From Geosporobacter ferrireducens (GTDB lineage Bacteria; Bacillota; Clostridia; Peptostreptococcales; Thermotaleaceae), in assembly GCF_001750685.1 (NCBI RefSeq), contig NZ_CP017269.1, forward strand, positions 1,178,001-1,242,000: a stretch of DNA of 64,000 nt, written 5' to 3'. Numbering within the stretch: position 1 is the first letter of the stretch; the number at the start of each line of letters is the position of its first letter. Of this stretch, positions 24,386 to 33,169 are shown piece by piece. Below the pieces are notes generated by a model that had not been told where the DNA came from, did not search any database, and worked only from the letters and a program-made list of their open reading frames with translations. A program made the position numbers and the translations under genes.

Positions 24386-26680
24386 CTACTTTTTCTTAAC
24401 AACCAATAGATTATATCTCTCGAAGTTTTCATTGATTTCAACAATTTCATGGCCTTCTGCCTCAAGGCTATTAGGAACATTTTTTATAGGATGACCATCA
24501 TCTAAATAAAAACCGATGGTCTCCTTAGACTGAATTTTGGATATTTCTATTTTGGCTTTTACAAAATTCATCGGACACTTTATCCCTTTCAAATCAACCA
24601 CATGAAGAGATTTTTCTTTGTTATTCCCAGCAGCTTCTTTTATTTCTAGAGTTTCCTTTTCTTTGGGTAAGGTAATTTCAAGTTTTGAATTTAATGACTC
24701 ATACATCTGACTTACCCTATCGATTAAATATTTTACATCTTCGTAATGGCTTTCTACACTATTCAAATCGCCAAGTTTGTAGTCCAGTAGATGATCTATG
24801 AGGACTTTTACATCTTCTTTTACATAACCTGTATCTATAAAATGCTGTACAAATTCTTTGAAAATTAATCTTTCCTTCGCAGTATCAATACCCTTTAATA
24901 TAAGAAGTGCTCTTGTCGCCGAAACACTGGCTTCATAAAGCTTTGCAGATTTCTTCGTCTTTATGAAATCATTGATATGAGATTGGGCATTAGCGATATC
25001 TAACTTGATGACATCTAAGACTCCTGCACTACATTCTCCTGGTCCTCTGCCCTTCAGAGAAAATTTTTCATCTGCCCCAAAATCATAGTAAAGGTCAGGA
25101 TTTTCAGATTCGGATTCTATAGTGGAAAACTGCTGAATAAGCTCCTTTACCTCTTCCAAGTTTCGGTCTACAAATTCTGTGAAATTTATTATTCTTTTCT
25201 TACTTTTTAAATAGGCTAATTGATAGAAGAACTCCGGTATCTTTTTGGCTGGAATTGACCCATATTCTGTACCTAAAACTGCTTTTCCTACCCCCACAGC
25301 ACCTCCAAAAGATATTCCATACATAGGTACAAGTCCATCCACTGCTCTTTTCGCTTTCCCATAAAGTCCAATTTCACCTTTTTGATGCTGTCCGCAGGAG
25401 TTTGGACATCCTGATATAAATACTTTTGGAAGCTGAGCTTTTATATCTTCCTCTTCATCCTTAAATCTCTTTACAATGGCTGTTAGGAGATTTTGTGACA
25501 GTCCTAAGCCAAGCTTGCAAGTGGCAGCACCTGCACATGCAATAGAGTTGTCAATGTTAAAAGGTGTATTGAATTTTAGAATGATATCCAGCAGTTTTTC
25601 AGCGTCACTACCCTTTAAATCCCTAACAAAAAAACCCTGTGTATTGCTTAGACGGATTGAAGGTTCATATTCTAGTGCATCAATAAATTCAATCACTTTA
25701 TCAAGATTCTCTACCGGAAGATTTCCATTTTGTGGATGAACATATATAGAATAGAATCCCTCTGCTTTTTGCTCCACTACTAAAGGATTTAAAACATTTA
25801 CTTGTTTTCCTATCGATTTACTCGGAATTTCCTCATAAATTGAGACTTTTATATTTTTCTCAAGTTTTACCTTTTGCAAAATCTCTTGATACCTTGCTTT
25901 GAATCCTTCCTCACCTAATCTTTGCAGAATATATCGGATACGTGCCTTATTTTTATTCGTCCTATCGCCTTCCTCTTCAAATAGATCTTTCATAGCTTGC
26001 ACATGATACAAAACTTCTGAAATTGGAATGAAATCTTCTAATTTTATAGATACATTTGGACTTCCACCCAGTCCTCCCGCACCATATACTTCAAAACCTT
26101 TCTTACCATTTAGTGTTTTAGCTATAAATCCCAAGTCTGCAATTGTTGCATTTCCAGTATCTTCTGGCGAACTTGAGAAGGCTATTTTGTATTTTCTAGG
26201 AAGATTAAATATTGTAGGATCCTTAAGGGAATATTCTGTTGCAGCAAGTGCATAGGATGTCACATCAAAAACATCATCCTTAGAAACTCCTGATAGTGGT
26301 GAGCATGCTATATTTCTTGCTGTATTCCCGCCAGTTCCCTTTGTAACGATTCCTACTTCTAAGAGGGCTTCCATAATTTCTACTGTATCTTCTATAGTGA
26401 CCTTATGAAATTGAATGTCCTGTCTTGTTGTAAAGTGAATATATCCATGTGAATATGCTTTAGCTAATTCGCTGATTTTTTTTAATTGGCTTAACTGAAT
26501 CACACCCGACGGAATTCTCGTGCGAATCATGTAAGTATCATTATCTCTTTGTTCATATATTCCCATTGAAACTCTATAGGGTTTGAATCTTTCTGGTTCT
26601 ATGAGGCCCTTCTTTAGATCCTCTACTTTAGCTCTGTAATTTTTTTCTTCTTCTATGACCTGCTGAGGTATTTTTATCAC
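24386..26680 (-). CDS. siroheme sulfite reductase with C-terminal TusA domain
   Basis: A 764-residue protein. Residues about 40-510 form a nitrite/sulfite reductase with RTRIPSGVIQL, FTTRQDIQFH and GTGGNTARNI. The siroheme-4Fe4S ligands are CAGAATC and CPNSC. A helical region follows, and residues about 690-764 form a TusA/SirA domain with its Cys-Pro motif (IKCPMNFVKAK). It should reduce sulfite to sulfide, and the TusA part may relay sulfur toward the carrier protein. The start is GTG at 26678-26680, seven bases after GGAGG, overlapping no other gene. An ATG further up lies inside the JAMM gene. Confidence 0.85.
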   Translation of the reverse strand: MIKIPQQVIEEEKNYRAKVEDLKKGLIEPERFKPYRVSMGIYEQRDNDTYMIRTRIPSGVIQLSQLKKISELAKAYSHGYIHFTTRQDIQFHKVTIEDTVEIMEALLEVGIVTKGTGGNTARNIACSPLSGVSKDDVFDVTSYALAATEYSLKDPTIFNLPRKYKIAFSSSPEDTGNATIADLGFIAKTLNGKKGFEVYGAGGLGGSPNVSIKLEDFIPISEVLYHVQAMKDLFEEEGDRTNKNKARIRYILQRLGEEGFKARYQEILQKVKLEKNIKVSIYEEIPSKSIGKQVNVLNPLVVEQKAEGFYSIYVHPQNGNLPVENLDKVIEFIDALEYEPSIRLSNTQGFFVRDLKGSDAEKLLDIILKFNTPFNIDNSIACAGAATCKLGLGLSQNLLTAIVKRFKDEEEDIKAQLPKVFISGCPNSCGQHQKGEIGLYGKAKRAVDGLVPMYGISFGGAVGVGKAVLGTEYGSIPAKKIPEFFYQLAYLKSKKRIINFTEFVDRNLEEVKELIQQFSTIESESENPDLYYDFGADEKFSLKGRGPGECSAGVLDVIKLDIANAQSHINDFIKTKKSAKLYEASVSATRALLILKGIDTAKERLIFKEFVQHFIDTGYVKEDVKVLIDHLLDYKLGDLNSVESHYEDVKYLIDRVSQMYESLNSKLEITLPKEKETLEIKEAAGNNKEKSLHVVDLKGIKCPMNFVKAKIEISKIQSKETIGFYLDDGHPIKNVPNSLEAEGHEIVEINENFERYNLLVVKKK

Positions 26681-26700
26681 GGCACTGCCTCCTTCATAAA

Positions 26701-27111
26701 CTAGATAGGTAAACACACTAGCTTTTCTACTGATTTATTCTCTATTATTTTAAAAAAATTAAGTACAGGCTCCCCCTTCAGAGAGAGTATTCCGTAAATC
26801 ATATTTGGATCATATGCCAATCGTTTGTCTTCTTCGGAGGGTCTAGAGGGTGTATATGGGTGGGAATGATAATTACCTACTAGCATATATCCCTCTGTCC
26901 TCATTTGCTTAAGGGTGGCAAACTGTTCCCTCGGATCCATAGAAAAATGCTCACTGCTTTGGTCTATATTCTTCAATAGATATATTTTTTCTATTGAAGT
27001 TTCATTTTCTGTTTTAACCCCTGCCAGCAGTCCGCAGCATTCCAGTGGAAATTCATTTCTTGCATGTTCTAGGATTTGGTTATAGTGTTCTTTTGATATT
27101 TTTACGATCAT
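26701..27111 (-). CDS. hcyD: JAMM metalloprotease, HcyD/Mec-like
   Basis: A 136-residue MPN+/JAMM peptidase. The catalytic Glu is in PLECCGLLAG and the zinc site is HSHPYTPSRPSEED (HxHx7SxxD). Bacterial relatives (Mycobacterium Mec+, Wolinella HcyD) remove residues after the Gly-Gly of a ThiS-like sulfur carrier. The carrier at 27938 has exactly such a tail (GGG then SIGF). It lies 28 bases after hcyF and 21 bases before sulfite reductase. Confidence 0.85.
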   Translation of the reverse strand: MIVKISKEHYNQILEHARNEFPLECCGLLAGVKTENETSIEKIYLLKNIDQSSEHFSMDPREQFATLKQMRTEGYMLVGNYHSHPYTPSRPSEEDKRLAYDPNMIYGILSLKGEPVLNFFKIIENKSVEKLVCLPI

Positions 27112-27138
27112 GAGAACTCACCCTTTCGAGGTATCTAT

Positions 27139-27957
27139 TTAAAAGCCGCAAACAGGTCCTTTGTAATCTATCAGACTTTTTATAGCAGGTTCCTTACCAC
27201 ATATACCACACCTTGCATTATGTTTTATCCGTATTTTTCTAAATTCCATATGAATAGCATCATAGGTCAACAGATATCCGGCTAAGTTTTTTCCAAGTCC
27301 TACTATATATTTAATTGCTTCTGTAGCTTGAAGCGTACCGATCACACCACCCATAACACCCAATACACCCGCTTGGCTACAGGTAGGAACAGCACCTTCT
27401 GGTGGTGGCTCTTTAAAAATACACCGATAGCAAGGCGTGTTATTGTCTGGAATATAGGTCGTTAGCTGACCATTGAATCCTATAATTCCTGCATGGGAAA
27501 AGGGCTTTTTTCCAATAACACAGGCATCATTAATTAAGAATTTAGCAGCAAAGTTATCCGTGCCATCAATGACGAAGTCATATTCTTGATCTCTAATGAT
27601 GTCCAATATGTTTGAGGCATTTACAAATGTGTCATAGGTAATTGTATTTACATCTGGGTTCATTTCATTGATCGTCTCTTTTCCAGATACCACCTTTAAT
27701 TTGCCTACGTCTTTAGTTTGATGGATAATCTGTCTCTGCAGATTTGATAGCTCTACCTTATCACCATCTGCTAAGCCTATCGTACCGATTCCAGCTGCTG
27801 CCAAGAACATAGCTGCAGGTGCACCGAGACCTCCAGTTCCTATCACAAGGACTTTAGAATTCAATAGTTTTTGCTGACCTTCTGCACCAACCTCAGATAG
27901 AATTATATGTCTTGAATATCGCTCTATTTGCTGATCGTTAAAATCCAATAGAGCCAC
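27139..27957 (-). CDS. hcyF: E1-like adenylyltransferase, HcyF/ThiF/MoeB family
   Basis: A 272-residue protein with the ATP-binding GTGGLGAPAAMFLAAAG, the LSNLQRQ segment, two CxxC zinc pairs (CYRC and CGIC) and a VPTCSQAGVLG active-site region. It would adenylate the C-terminal Gly of the carrier protein before sulfur transfer. Its start overlaps the carrier gene by 20 bases, showing tight coupling. The family alone cannot separate ThiF, MoeB and HcyF. The operon context supports HcyF. Confidence 0.85.
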   Translation of the reverse strand: MALLDFNDQQIERYSRHIILSEVGAEGQQKLLNSKVLVIGTGGLGAPAAMFLAAAGIGTIGLADGDKVELSNLQRQIIHQTKDVGKLKVVSGKETINEMNPDVNTITYDTFVNASNILDIIRDQEYDFVIDGTDNFAAKFLINDACVIGKKPFSHAGIIGFNGQLTTYIPDNNTPCYRCIFKEPPPEGAVPTCSQAGVLGVMGGVIGTLQATEAIKYIVGLGKNLAGYLLTYDAIHMEFRKIRIKHNARCGICGKEPAIKSLIDYKGPVCGF

Positions 27958-28153
27958 CTCCCATAAAATATAGAAGCTCTATTGTATCATTCTCTTTGAC
28001 GATCGTGTTAGTGAAATCATCTCTATCAACAATTTCTCCATTCAATTCTATTGAGACCGTCTCTGGCATCTTTACATCCTGTATCTTCAGAATTTCTAAT
28101 ATATTCACTTCTTTTTCAAGTCTCTTCTCTTCTCCGTTAACAATAATTTTCAT
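27938..28153 (-). CDS. hcyS: ThiS-like sulfur-carrier protein with cleavable C-terminal tail
   Basis: A 71-residue beta-grasp protein (MKIIVNGEEKRL, ILEILKI, VSIELNGEIVDRDDF, ENDTIELLYFMGGG). ThiS and MoaD end in Gly-Gly, but here Gly65-Gly67 is followed by Ser-Ile-Gly-Phe, so the protein needs cutting before activation. That explains the JAMM protease two genes away. It probably carries a thiocarboxylate for homocysteine formation by MetY. First gene of the sulfur operon, with GGAGG before the ATG. Confidence 0.85.
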   Translation of the reverse strand: MKIIVNGEEKRLEKEVNILEILKIQDVKMPETVSIELNGEIVDRDDFTNTIVKENDTIELLYFMGGGSIGF

Positions 28154-28215
28154 TTAAAGACCTCCTCAAATTAATTCCGACTTTTCTTATCTGTTTAGTT
28201 TGATTTATTTAATAG

Positions 28216-28244
28216 AATTTATCACCAATTCTAAACATTGTCAA
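28216..28244 (-). promoter_or_regulatory. sigma-A promoter of the sulfur operon
   Basis: On the minus strand TTGACA (28239-28244), 17 bases, then TAAATT (28216-28221). It lies 63 bases before the hcyS start. All genes from hcyS to cysN (28153 to 15486) face the same way with short gaps, so this can drive the whole set. Confidence 0.65.
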
Positions 28245-28347
28245 TGTAATTGAGAAAACTTTTTATAAAAAAAAAACAATACATATAGCAACAGAGAAAA
28301 TATTTTTTGAATGTTATGGATAGACGCATAAACTATAGTCTACTCTT

Positions 28348-28380
28348 TTAAAAAAAGAAACCTGGAATATACCAGGTTTC
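28348..28380 (-). terminator. terminator after the 28389 Met-rich gene
   Basis: GAAACCTGG pairs with CCAGGTTTC (28357-28380). On the minus strand TTTTTTTAAAAG follows. Confidence 0.85.
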
Positions 28381-28388
28381 AGTTACTG

Positions 28389-28766
28389 CTAGTGCATTTT
28401 CATACCGCCCATCATACCCATTCCTTTCATGCCCATGCCACCCTGCATGTTCATACCATTCATAGGCATCATGCCCATTCCATTCATATTGCCCTGCATA
28501 TTCACGCTTCCTTGCATGTTCATGTCGTTCATAGGCATCATTGCCATACCATTCATGTTTATGTTTCCTTGCATATTCATGCCGTTCGTATTCATGTAGT
28601 ACATATCATTATTCGACATCCTATTCATATTATAGCCATATCCCGTATGCATTCCGCCATAATAATAGTTCTTGTTAAATTCATTAATTCCCCACAGTAT
28701 TCCAAAGCTGATGAGTATTCCTATAAGCGCAACTGCTGCAAGCTTAAGCCATGGATTTCTTTCCAT
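28389..28766 (-). CDS. Met-rich membrane protein
   Basis: A 125-residue protein starting at the ATG at 28764-28766 (MERNPWLKLA), seven bases after GGAGGG. The frame runs further upstream into the neighbouring gene without a better start. One helix (about residues 7-27) is followed by an exported tail built of MNGM, NMQG and MMPMNG repeats, ending GMMGGMKMH. It is a paralogue of the second half of the 5521 gene. Soft-metal binding is inferred from the Met repeats. It shares a sigma-54-driven transcript with the zinc-ribbon gene upstream. Confidence 0.7.
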   Translation of the reverse strand: MERNPWLKLAAVALIGILISFGILWGINEFNKNYYYGGMHTGYGYNMNRMSNNDMYYMNTNGMNMQGNINMNGMAMMPMNDMNMQGSVNMQGNMNGMGMMPMNGMNMQGGMGMKGMGMMGGMKMH

Positions 28767-28780
28767 AATCATTCCCTCCT

Positions 28781-29206
28781 TTATGCGTCCTTTGCTTCTT
28801 TTTCTTTTCCACAGTGTGGACATACCTTCCACTCAGCATTCAATTCTTTCCCGCAAATGCTGCAAGTTTCTTTGCTGATAAGGTTTCGGTTGCCTGAAAA
28901 ACTGTTTTTGATAATCGCTACATCTTCTGATGTAAATAGATTGCTTTTAATCCAAAGGATAACCCCTGCTGCTAATGCTACAATAAATACGACAAACAGC
29001 ACTTTAATCATAAGCATTAATAAATAAGCACTGGATCCTCCATAGCCATAACCTGTCCCCATGTACATATGACCACCTCCATAGTTCCCTCTAAACCCTA
29101 CGCCAAATCCAAAGCCTGTACCATATAGTACGGCTTGTATAAGCCATAGTCCTAAAATCGCCAGCAATACAACCACAATCAGCTTTACAAAAGGATTTTT
29201 ATTCAT
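28781..29206 (-). CDS. membrane zinc-ribbon protein with Gly/Tyr-rich loop
   Basis: A 141-residue protein with a helix at about residues 8-28 after NKNPFVKL, an exported loop rich in Gly, Tyr and Phe, a second helix at about 63-87, and a cytoplasmic zinc ribbon (CSICG ... CPHCG, about 114-133). It has the same plan as each half of the 7403 protein. A sigma-54 promoter (29251-29265) sits 45 bases before the ATG, and the adjacent NtrC-type regulator is the obvious activator. Function unknown. Confidence 0.7.
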   Translation of the reverse strand: MNKNPFVKLIVVVLLAILGLWLIQAVLYGTGFGFGVGFRGNYGGGHMYMGTGYGYGGSSAYLLMLMIKVLFVVFIVALAAGVILWIKSNLFTSEDVAIIKNSFSGNRNLISKETCSICGKELNAEWKVCPHCGKEKEAKDA

Positions 29207-29250
29207 TTTTTCACCCCCTTTGGACTAATCTTTTACGACGATATACTATC

Positions 29251-29265
29251 GCAACAATCATGCCA
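29251..29265 (-). promoter_or_regulatory. sigma-54 promoter of the 29206 operon
   Basis: The minus strand reads TGGCATGATTGTTGC, a full -24/-12 match with GG-N10-GC. The predicted start is near 29239, 33 bases before the ATG. Confidence 0.8.
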
Positions 29266-29474
29266 ACTGTAAAACTGCTGAAAAATTATTTGTTAATTTC
29301 ATAATCATAAGTAAAATACTTTATTTCTGAGATTCACCAGTGCTTATATTCCGCTTATCTACAAAATAGATTTTGCTAACTAGTTTTTTATTAATGCTAA
29401 ATTTATCGAGTGTTCAAATTTGCACACCCCTCTGTAGAAAAATCCACATATCCAATATAGTGCTAAAGAATAAC

Positions 29475-29498
29475 AAAAAGCAGCTTATTAGCTGCTTT
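29475..29498 (-). terminator. terminator at the end of the NtrC-type regulator gene
   Basis: AAAGCAGC pairs with GCTGCTTT around TTATTA, with TTTTT after it on the minus strand. It overlaps the stop codon. Confidence 0.8.
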
Positions 29499-30855
29499 CG
29501 CCATTACTAAGATTAAATTTTTCTATCCTGTAGATTAATGCATGTCTGGATATGCCTAGTAGACGCGCTGCCTGTGTTTGGTTACCGCCAACCCGTTCCA
29601 ATGCTTGCCGAACTAAACTTTTCTCCAGTTCTTCCAGTATAATGCCTTCTTCCGGGAGTATAAAAATATCCTGTTTATTTAAATATGCTCCTTTAACGAC
29701 TTCCACAGACAGCAAAGCTGTAGTAATACATCCTCCCGATGACAGTATTACCATTCGTTCAATTATATTTTCAAGTTCTCTGATGTTACCCGGAAAGTCA
29801 TAGTTCATAAGTATTTCCATAACATCTCTATTCAACTGAACATCTCCTTTATTCATTTCCTTTGCGTATTTATCGATAAAAAAGTCAATAAGCACAGGAA
29901 TGTCTTCTTTTCTTTCTCTCAAAGGAGGGATCTGTATCGGTATAACCTTTAACCTATATAATAAATCTTCGCGAAAACTGCCTTCTTCAACCATTTTTTC
30001 CAGATTTCTATTGGTTGCGGCCACGATTCTCACATCTGCCTTGATGAGCTCAGTTCCTCCTACCCTTTCAAATTCCCTTTCCTGCAGAACCCTGAGAAGT
30101 TTAACCTGGAGCGCCATACTCAATTCCCCAATTTCGTCTAGAAATATTGTTCCTCCTTGAGCCCTATCGAATCGTCCCTGTTTCCTATTCATCGCACCTG
30201 TAAAAGCGCCTTTCTCATATCCAAACAATTCACTTTCTAAGAGGTTTTCCGGAATTGCGCCACAGTTAACCCGAATATAGGGCTTGTTTTTTCTGGAACT
30301 TTTATTGTGAATTGCACTGGCAATGAGCTCTTTTCCTGTTCCACTCTCCCCTGTAATGAGTACTGTTGCATTTGTATCTGCAATTTTTTCGACCAATTCA
30401 AAAATCTGATACATTCTTTTAGTGCTGCCGATTATCTTTTTATCAAAGGTCTCTGCAATGGTGTTCCGCAAATAGGTAATCTCTTGGTTTAATTCATTTA
30501 GATTGAGTGCTTTCTTTACTTTGATCATCAATTCTTCGATATCAAAGGGCTTAGAGACATAATCAATAGCCCCTAGCTTCATGGCTTCAACCGCCGCTTC
30601 CATATTACCATGAGCCGTTATCATAATCACAGGAGTTTTTTCATTAATCGTGCCAATTCTTCGTAGAACTTCCATTCCATCAATTTTAGGCATCCTATAA
30701 TCTACGATTACCATATCCGGTTCTGTATCTAAAAATTGATGGAAGGCCTCTTCTCCATCTTTTGCTTCTATCACAGCAAGTCCGACTTCCTTTAAATTTT
30801 TGGCTAAAACCCATCGCATATTCTTTTCATCGTCTGCAATCAATATTTTCTTCAT
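29488..30855 (-). CDS. NtrC-family sigma-54 response regulator (ZraR-like)
   Basis: A 455-residue regulator. The receiver domain has phospho-acceptor Asp52 (VIVDYRMPKIDG) and SKPF. The AAA+ domain carries Walker A GESGTGKE, the sigma-54 contact GAFTGA, Walker B FLDEIGEL and the FREDLLYRL region. A Fis-type HTH ends the protein (NQTQAARLLGISRHALIYRI). Paired with the kinase at 30852 (4-base overlap), it resembles ZraSR/HydHG envelope-stress systems. Likely targets are the sigma-54 promoters at 29251, 33024 and 35861. Confidence 0.9.
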   Translation of the reverse strand: MKKILIADDEKNMRWVLAKNLKEVGLAVIEAKDGEEAFHQFLDTEPDMVIVDYRMPKIDGMEVLRRIGTINEKTPVIMITAHGNMEAAVEAMKLGAIDYVSKPFDIEELMIKVKKALNLNELNQEITYLRNTIAETFDKKIIGSTKRMYQIFELVEKIADTNATVLITGESGTGKELIASAIHNKSSRKNKPYIRVNCGAIPENLLESELFGYEKGAFTGAMNRKQGRFDRAQGGTIFLDEIGELSMALQVKLLRVLQEREFERVGGTELIKADVRIVAATNRNLEKMVEEGSFREDLLYRLKVIPIQIPPLRERKEDIPVLIDFFIDKYAKEMNKGDVQLNRDVMEILMNYDFPGNIRELENIIERMVILSSGGCITTALLSVEVVKGAYLNKQDIFILPEEGIILEELEKSLVRQALERVGGNQTQAARLLGISRHALIYRIEKFNLSNGESS

Positions 30856-32279
30856 CGATTAGATCCTACCCCCTCTCCAGCAGGCAGCAATATTTCAAAA
30901 ATGGTTCCTTGTCCTGCTTTGCTGGAAACATTTATGAGCCCATTATGGTCTTCGATGATTCTATGAACAATAGAAAGACCGAGGCCGGTCCCTTCATCTT
31001 TTGTAGTAAAAAAAGGATTAAATATTTTTTCTAAATGCTTTTCTTCAATACCCATGCCTGTATCCTCAAATCGGATTTTAATCCATTTGTTTTCAAGATT
31101 CTCAGTAGCAATTTTAAGAATACCGCCTCTTGCCATAGCATCTACCCCATTAAAGATTATATTCATGAAAGCTTGTTTCAACAATTCTTTATCAACCTTT
31201 ATTTCTTGGGAATCAGCCATTCTGTTAAATACAATACTTACTTCATTCTGTACAATATATTTATTCATAATCATCAAAATGTCATCTATAACATTATTGA
31301 TCATGCAATATTCCATTATATTCTTATTTGGTTTTGCAAACTTCATTAATGTAGTAACAATTTTATTTGCTCTTTCTACTTCCTCATCAATGATTTCTAA
31401 CTCCTTCAAAGCTTCCTTATTATCTTGTATTTCGCTTTTCATTGTCTGTCCTACTGCTTTAATAATTGCCAGAGGATTTCTGATTTCATGAGCAACTCCA
31501 GTTGACAATTCACCTAGTGCCGCTAATTTGTCATTTCTTTGAATATGATACTGTAGCTTTTTCATTTCCGTTATATCATCAACAGTAATAACTGCTCCCT
31601 TGCTAATATCCTGAAAGGTTAAAGGAAATACACTAACCTTGATATTTAATTCTTTTTCTTCTTCTTTTTTAACAACAAATTCATTATTTTCGATTATATG
31701 ATTCTGATGAATCGCTGTTTTTATTTTCTCCTTTATACGATCACAACAGATAAAAACTTCATGCAAATCCTTTCCCAAATAGTCTTCATTTATATTTAAT
31801 ACTTCCTTCGCTCCTTGATTTATAATTGTAATCAGCATATCATTATTCACAACAATCACACCTAATTTGATGCTTTCTATAATACCATTTGTATATTCTT
31901 CCAGTAATACATATTGTTTCAGTTGATTTTCCAGTTTCATAAGCCTGATATTTCGCTTTTCAACCAAGGTTCCTGTTATGATACCCACTACAAAGAAAAG
32001 TGTTATGTCAAGGAGTTCATTATATGTCTGACTGCCAATCCCTGTTGACAGCAAGATGTGTGGAGAATATATCAGTCCTGTTATAATGGGGGTGATAACA
32101 CCACCTTTAAAACCATACTTGAAAGCTGCTAAAAGTATTGGAATGGTATATAAGAGTCTATAAAAATTATGAAATGGCTTTCCACTAAAATCGATTGCAT
32201 AAAAATGAATGATACTTACAGCTGTCATGAGAATAAAGATGATAATTTCATAGGCAAACCTTCTGATAAATGACTTCAT
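30852..32279 (-). CDS. sensor histidine kinase of the ZraS/NtrB type
   Basis: A 475-residue kinase. Residues 1-105 hold about four membrane helices with only short loops, so it may sense a signal in the membrane. A PAS domain (about 130-235) comes next. HisKA with His264 (VAHEIRNPL) and an HATPase with DTGMGIEEKH and GTGLGLSIV follow. It overlaps its response regulator by 4 bases and the zinc-ribbon gene upstream by 4 bases, so kinase, regulator and two zinc-ribbon genes form one operon. Confidence 0.9.
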   Translation of the reverse strand: MKSFIRRFAYEIIIFILMTAVSIIHFYAIDFSGKPFHNFYRLLYTIPILLAAFKYGFKGGVITPIITGLIYSPHILLSTGIGSQTYNELLDITLFFVVGIITGTLVEKRNIRLMKLENQLKQYVLLEEYTNGIIESIKLGVIVVNNDMLITIINQGAKEVLNINEDYLGKDLHEVFICCDRIKEKIKTAIHQNHIIENNEFVVKKEEEKELNIKVSVFPLTFQDISKGAVITVDDITEMKKLQYHIQRNDKLAALGELSTGVAHEIRNPLAIIKAVGQTMKSEIQDNKEALKELEIIDEEVERANKIVTTLMKFAKPNKNIMEYCMINNVIDDILMIMNKYIVQNEVSIVFNRMADSQEIKVDKELLKQAFMNIIFNGVDAMARGGILKIATENLENKWIKIRFEDTGMGIEEKHLEKIFNPFFTTKDEGTGLGLSIVHRIIEDHNGLINVSSKAGQGTIFEILLPAGEGVGSNR

Positions 32280-32539
32280 TCATTTATCCCCTTTTCAATT
32301 TCTTTTTCACAATAAGGACAGTATTTCCAAAAAACATCCACTTTTTCTCCACAATTTACACAACTCTTCTTTAGCGTTTCTTTACAAATTGGACAGACGT
32401 TAAATGTTTTCTCTACGGTATTTCCACAGTTAGGACATCTCTTGACCTTCTTTATTGAAAAAAAATCCATATTATTGTCTCTATAAATAAAGACATAGTA
32501 TATTAGAATAGAAATTACTATTAAAAACAATAAAGTCAT
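32276..32539 (-). CDS. membrane-anchored double zinc-ribbon protein
   Basis: An 87-residue protein with one N-terminal helix (about residues 2-18) and then two zinc ribbons: CPNCG ... CPICK and CVNCG ... CPYCE. The second has FWKYC spacing like the ribbons at 3323 and 7403. It overlaps both neighbours by four bases and lies between another zinc-ribbon membrane protein and the sensor kinase. It may be an accessory part of the sensing complex. This is inferred from position. Confidence 0.65.
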   Translation of the reverse strand: MTLLFLIVISILIYYVFIYRDNNMDFFSIKKVKRCPNCGNTVEKTFNVCPICKETLKKSCVNCGEKVDVFWKYCPYCEKEIEKGINE

Positions 32540-32880
32540 TTAACATCCCCCCGATTTCCTTTTAGGCTTGCTCCGCATATGGGACATATTTTCCATAAAT
32601 CACTTTCAATTTCAAATCCACATCTTCTACATTTATTTACTGTACTTTGCGACTGAAGAAAATCAAATAGCAGCATTCCCGCGATGATTATCGCAATTAG
32701 CAATATATATCTAAAATCTACATAGTACTTATAGGTACTATTTATTCCCATTCTCCCATGCATACCCATACCCATTCTCCCTCCATATTGAAAATACAGC
32801 GGTGTGAATAGATAATTATAGATAAATATAATAACAAGAATGAATAATAGCGTAAACAATATCAACCTTCGCCCATTCAT
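32536..32880 (-). CDS. membrane zinc-ribbon protein with Met/Gly loop
   Basis: A 114-residue protein started at the ATG at 32878-32880, seven bases after GAGGAGG. Two helices (about residues 4-22 and 54-72) enclose an exported loop with RMGMGMHGRMG. The C-terminal cytoplasmic zinc ribbon is CRRCG ... CPICG (about 84-103). It is a smaller relative of the 7403 and 28781 proteins. First gene of the operon with the ZraSR-like pair, behind the sigma-54 promoter at 33024. Confidence 0.7.
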   Translation of the reverse strand: MNGRRLILFTLLFILVIIFIYNYLFTPLYFQYGGRMGMGMHGRMGINSTYKYYVDFRYILLIAIIIAGMLLFDFLQSQSTVNKCRRCGFEIESDLWKICPICGASLKGNRGDVK

Positions 32881-33023
32881 TAAAACGCCTCCTCTCATTT
32901 ATCTTATAAGTAAATACTTCCATAATAATCCTAATCTCTATATATCTAAATTGTCCCTATTTAAATAGTATAAAAATCAAGCATAATATTCCACAATCAA
33001 TTGCTCTCTTAGATAATTATCTT

Positions 33024-33038
33024 GCAATAATCATGCCA
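33024..33038 (-). promoter_or_regulatory. sigma-54 promoter of the zinc-ribbon/kinase/regulator operon
   Basis: The minus strand reads TGGCATGATTATTGC, nearly identical to the site at 29251-29265. It lies about 145 bases before the ATG at 32880. Control of the operon by its own NtrC-type regulator would be positive autoregulation. Confidence 0.75.
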
Positions 33039-33121
33039 ATTCAAATACTACATTTCAAATTTATAATTAAATGAGGAGATTAAACACATGTGCCCATATT
33101 TAGAATACCAATCATCATAAA

Positions 33122-33142
33122 AGCACCCCAATAAAGGGGTGC
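33122..33142 (-). terminator. terminator after the membrane protease gene
   Basis: GCACCCC and GGGGTGC form a stem around a 6-base loop, followed by TTTT on the minus strand. Confidence 0.75.
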
Positions 33143-33169
33143 TGCTTTAAGGTGTTTATCTTTTTAACG

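Noticed and set aside
28392..29027. Long His-rich plus-strand open frame
   Set aside because: Same shadow effect opposite the Met-rich and zinc-ribbon genes at 28389-29206.
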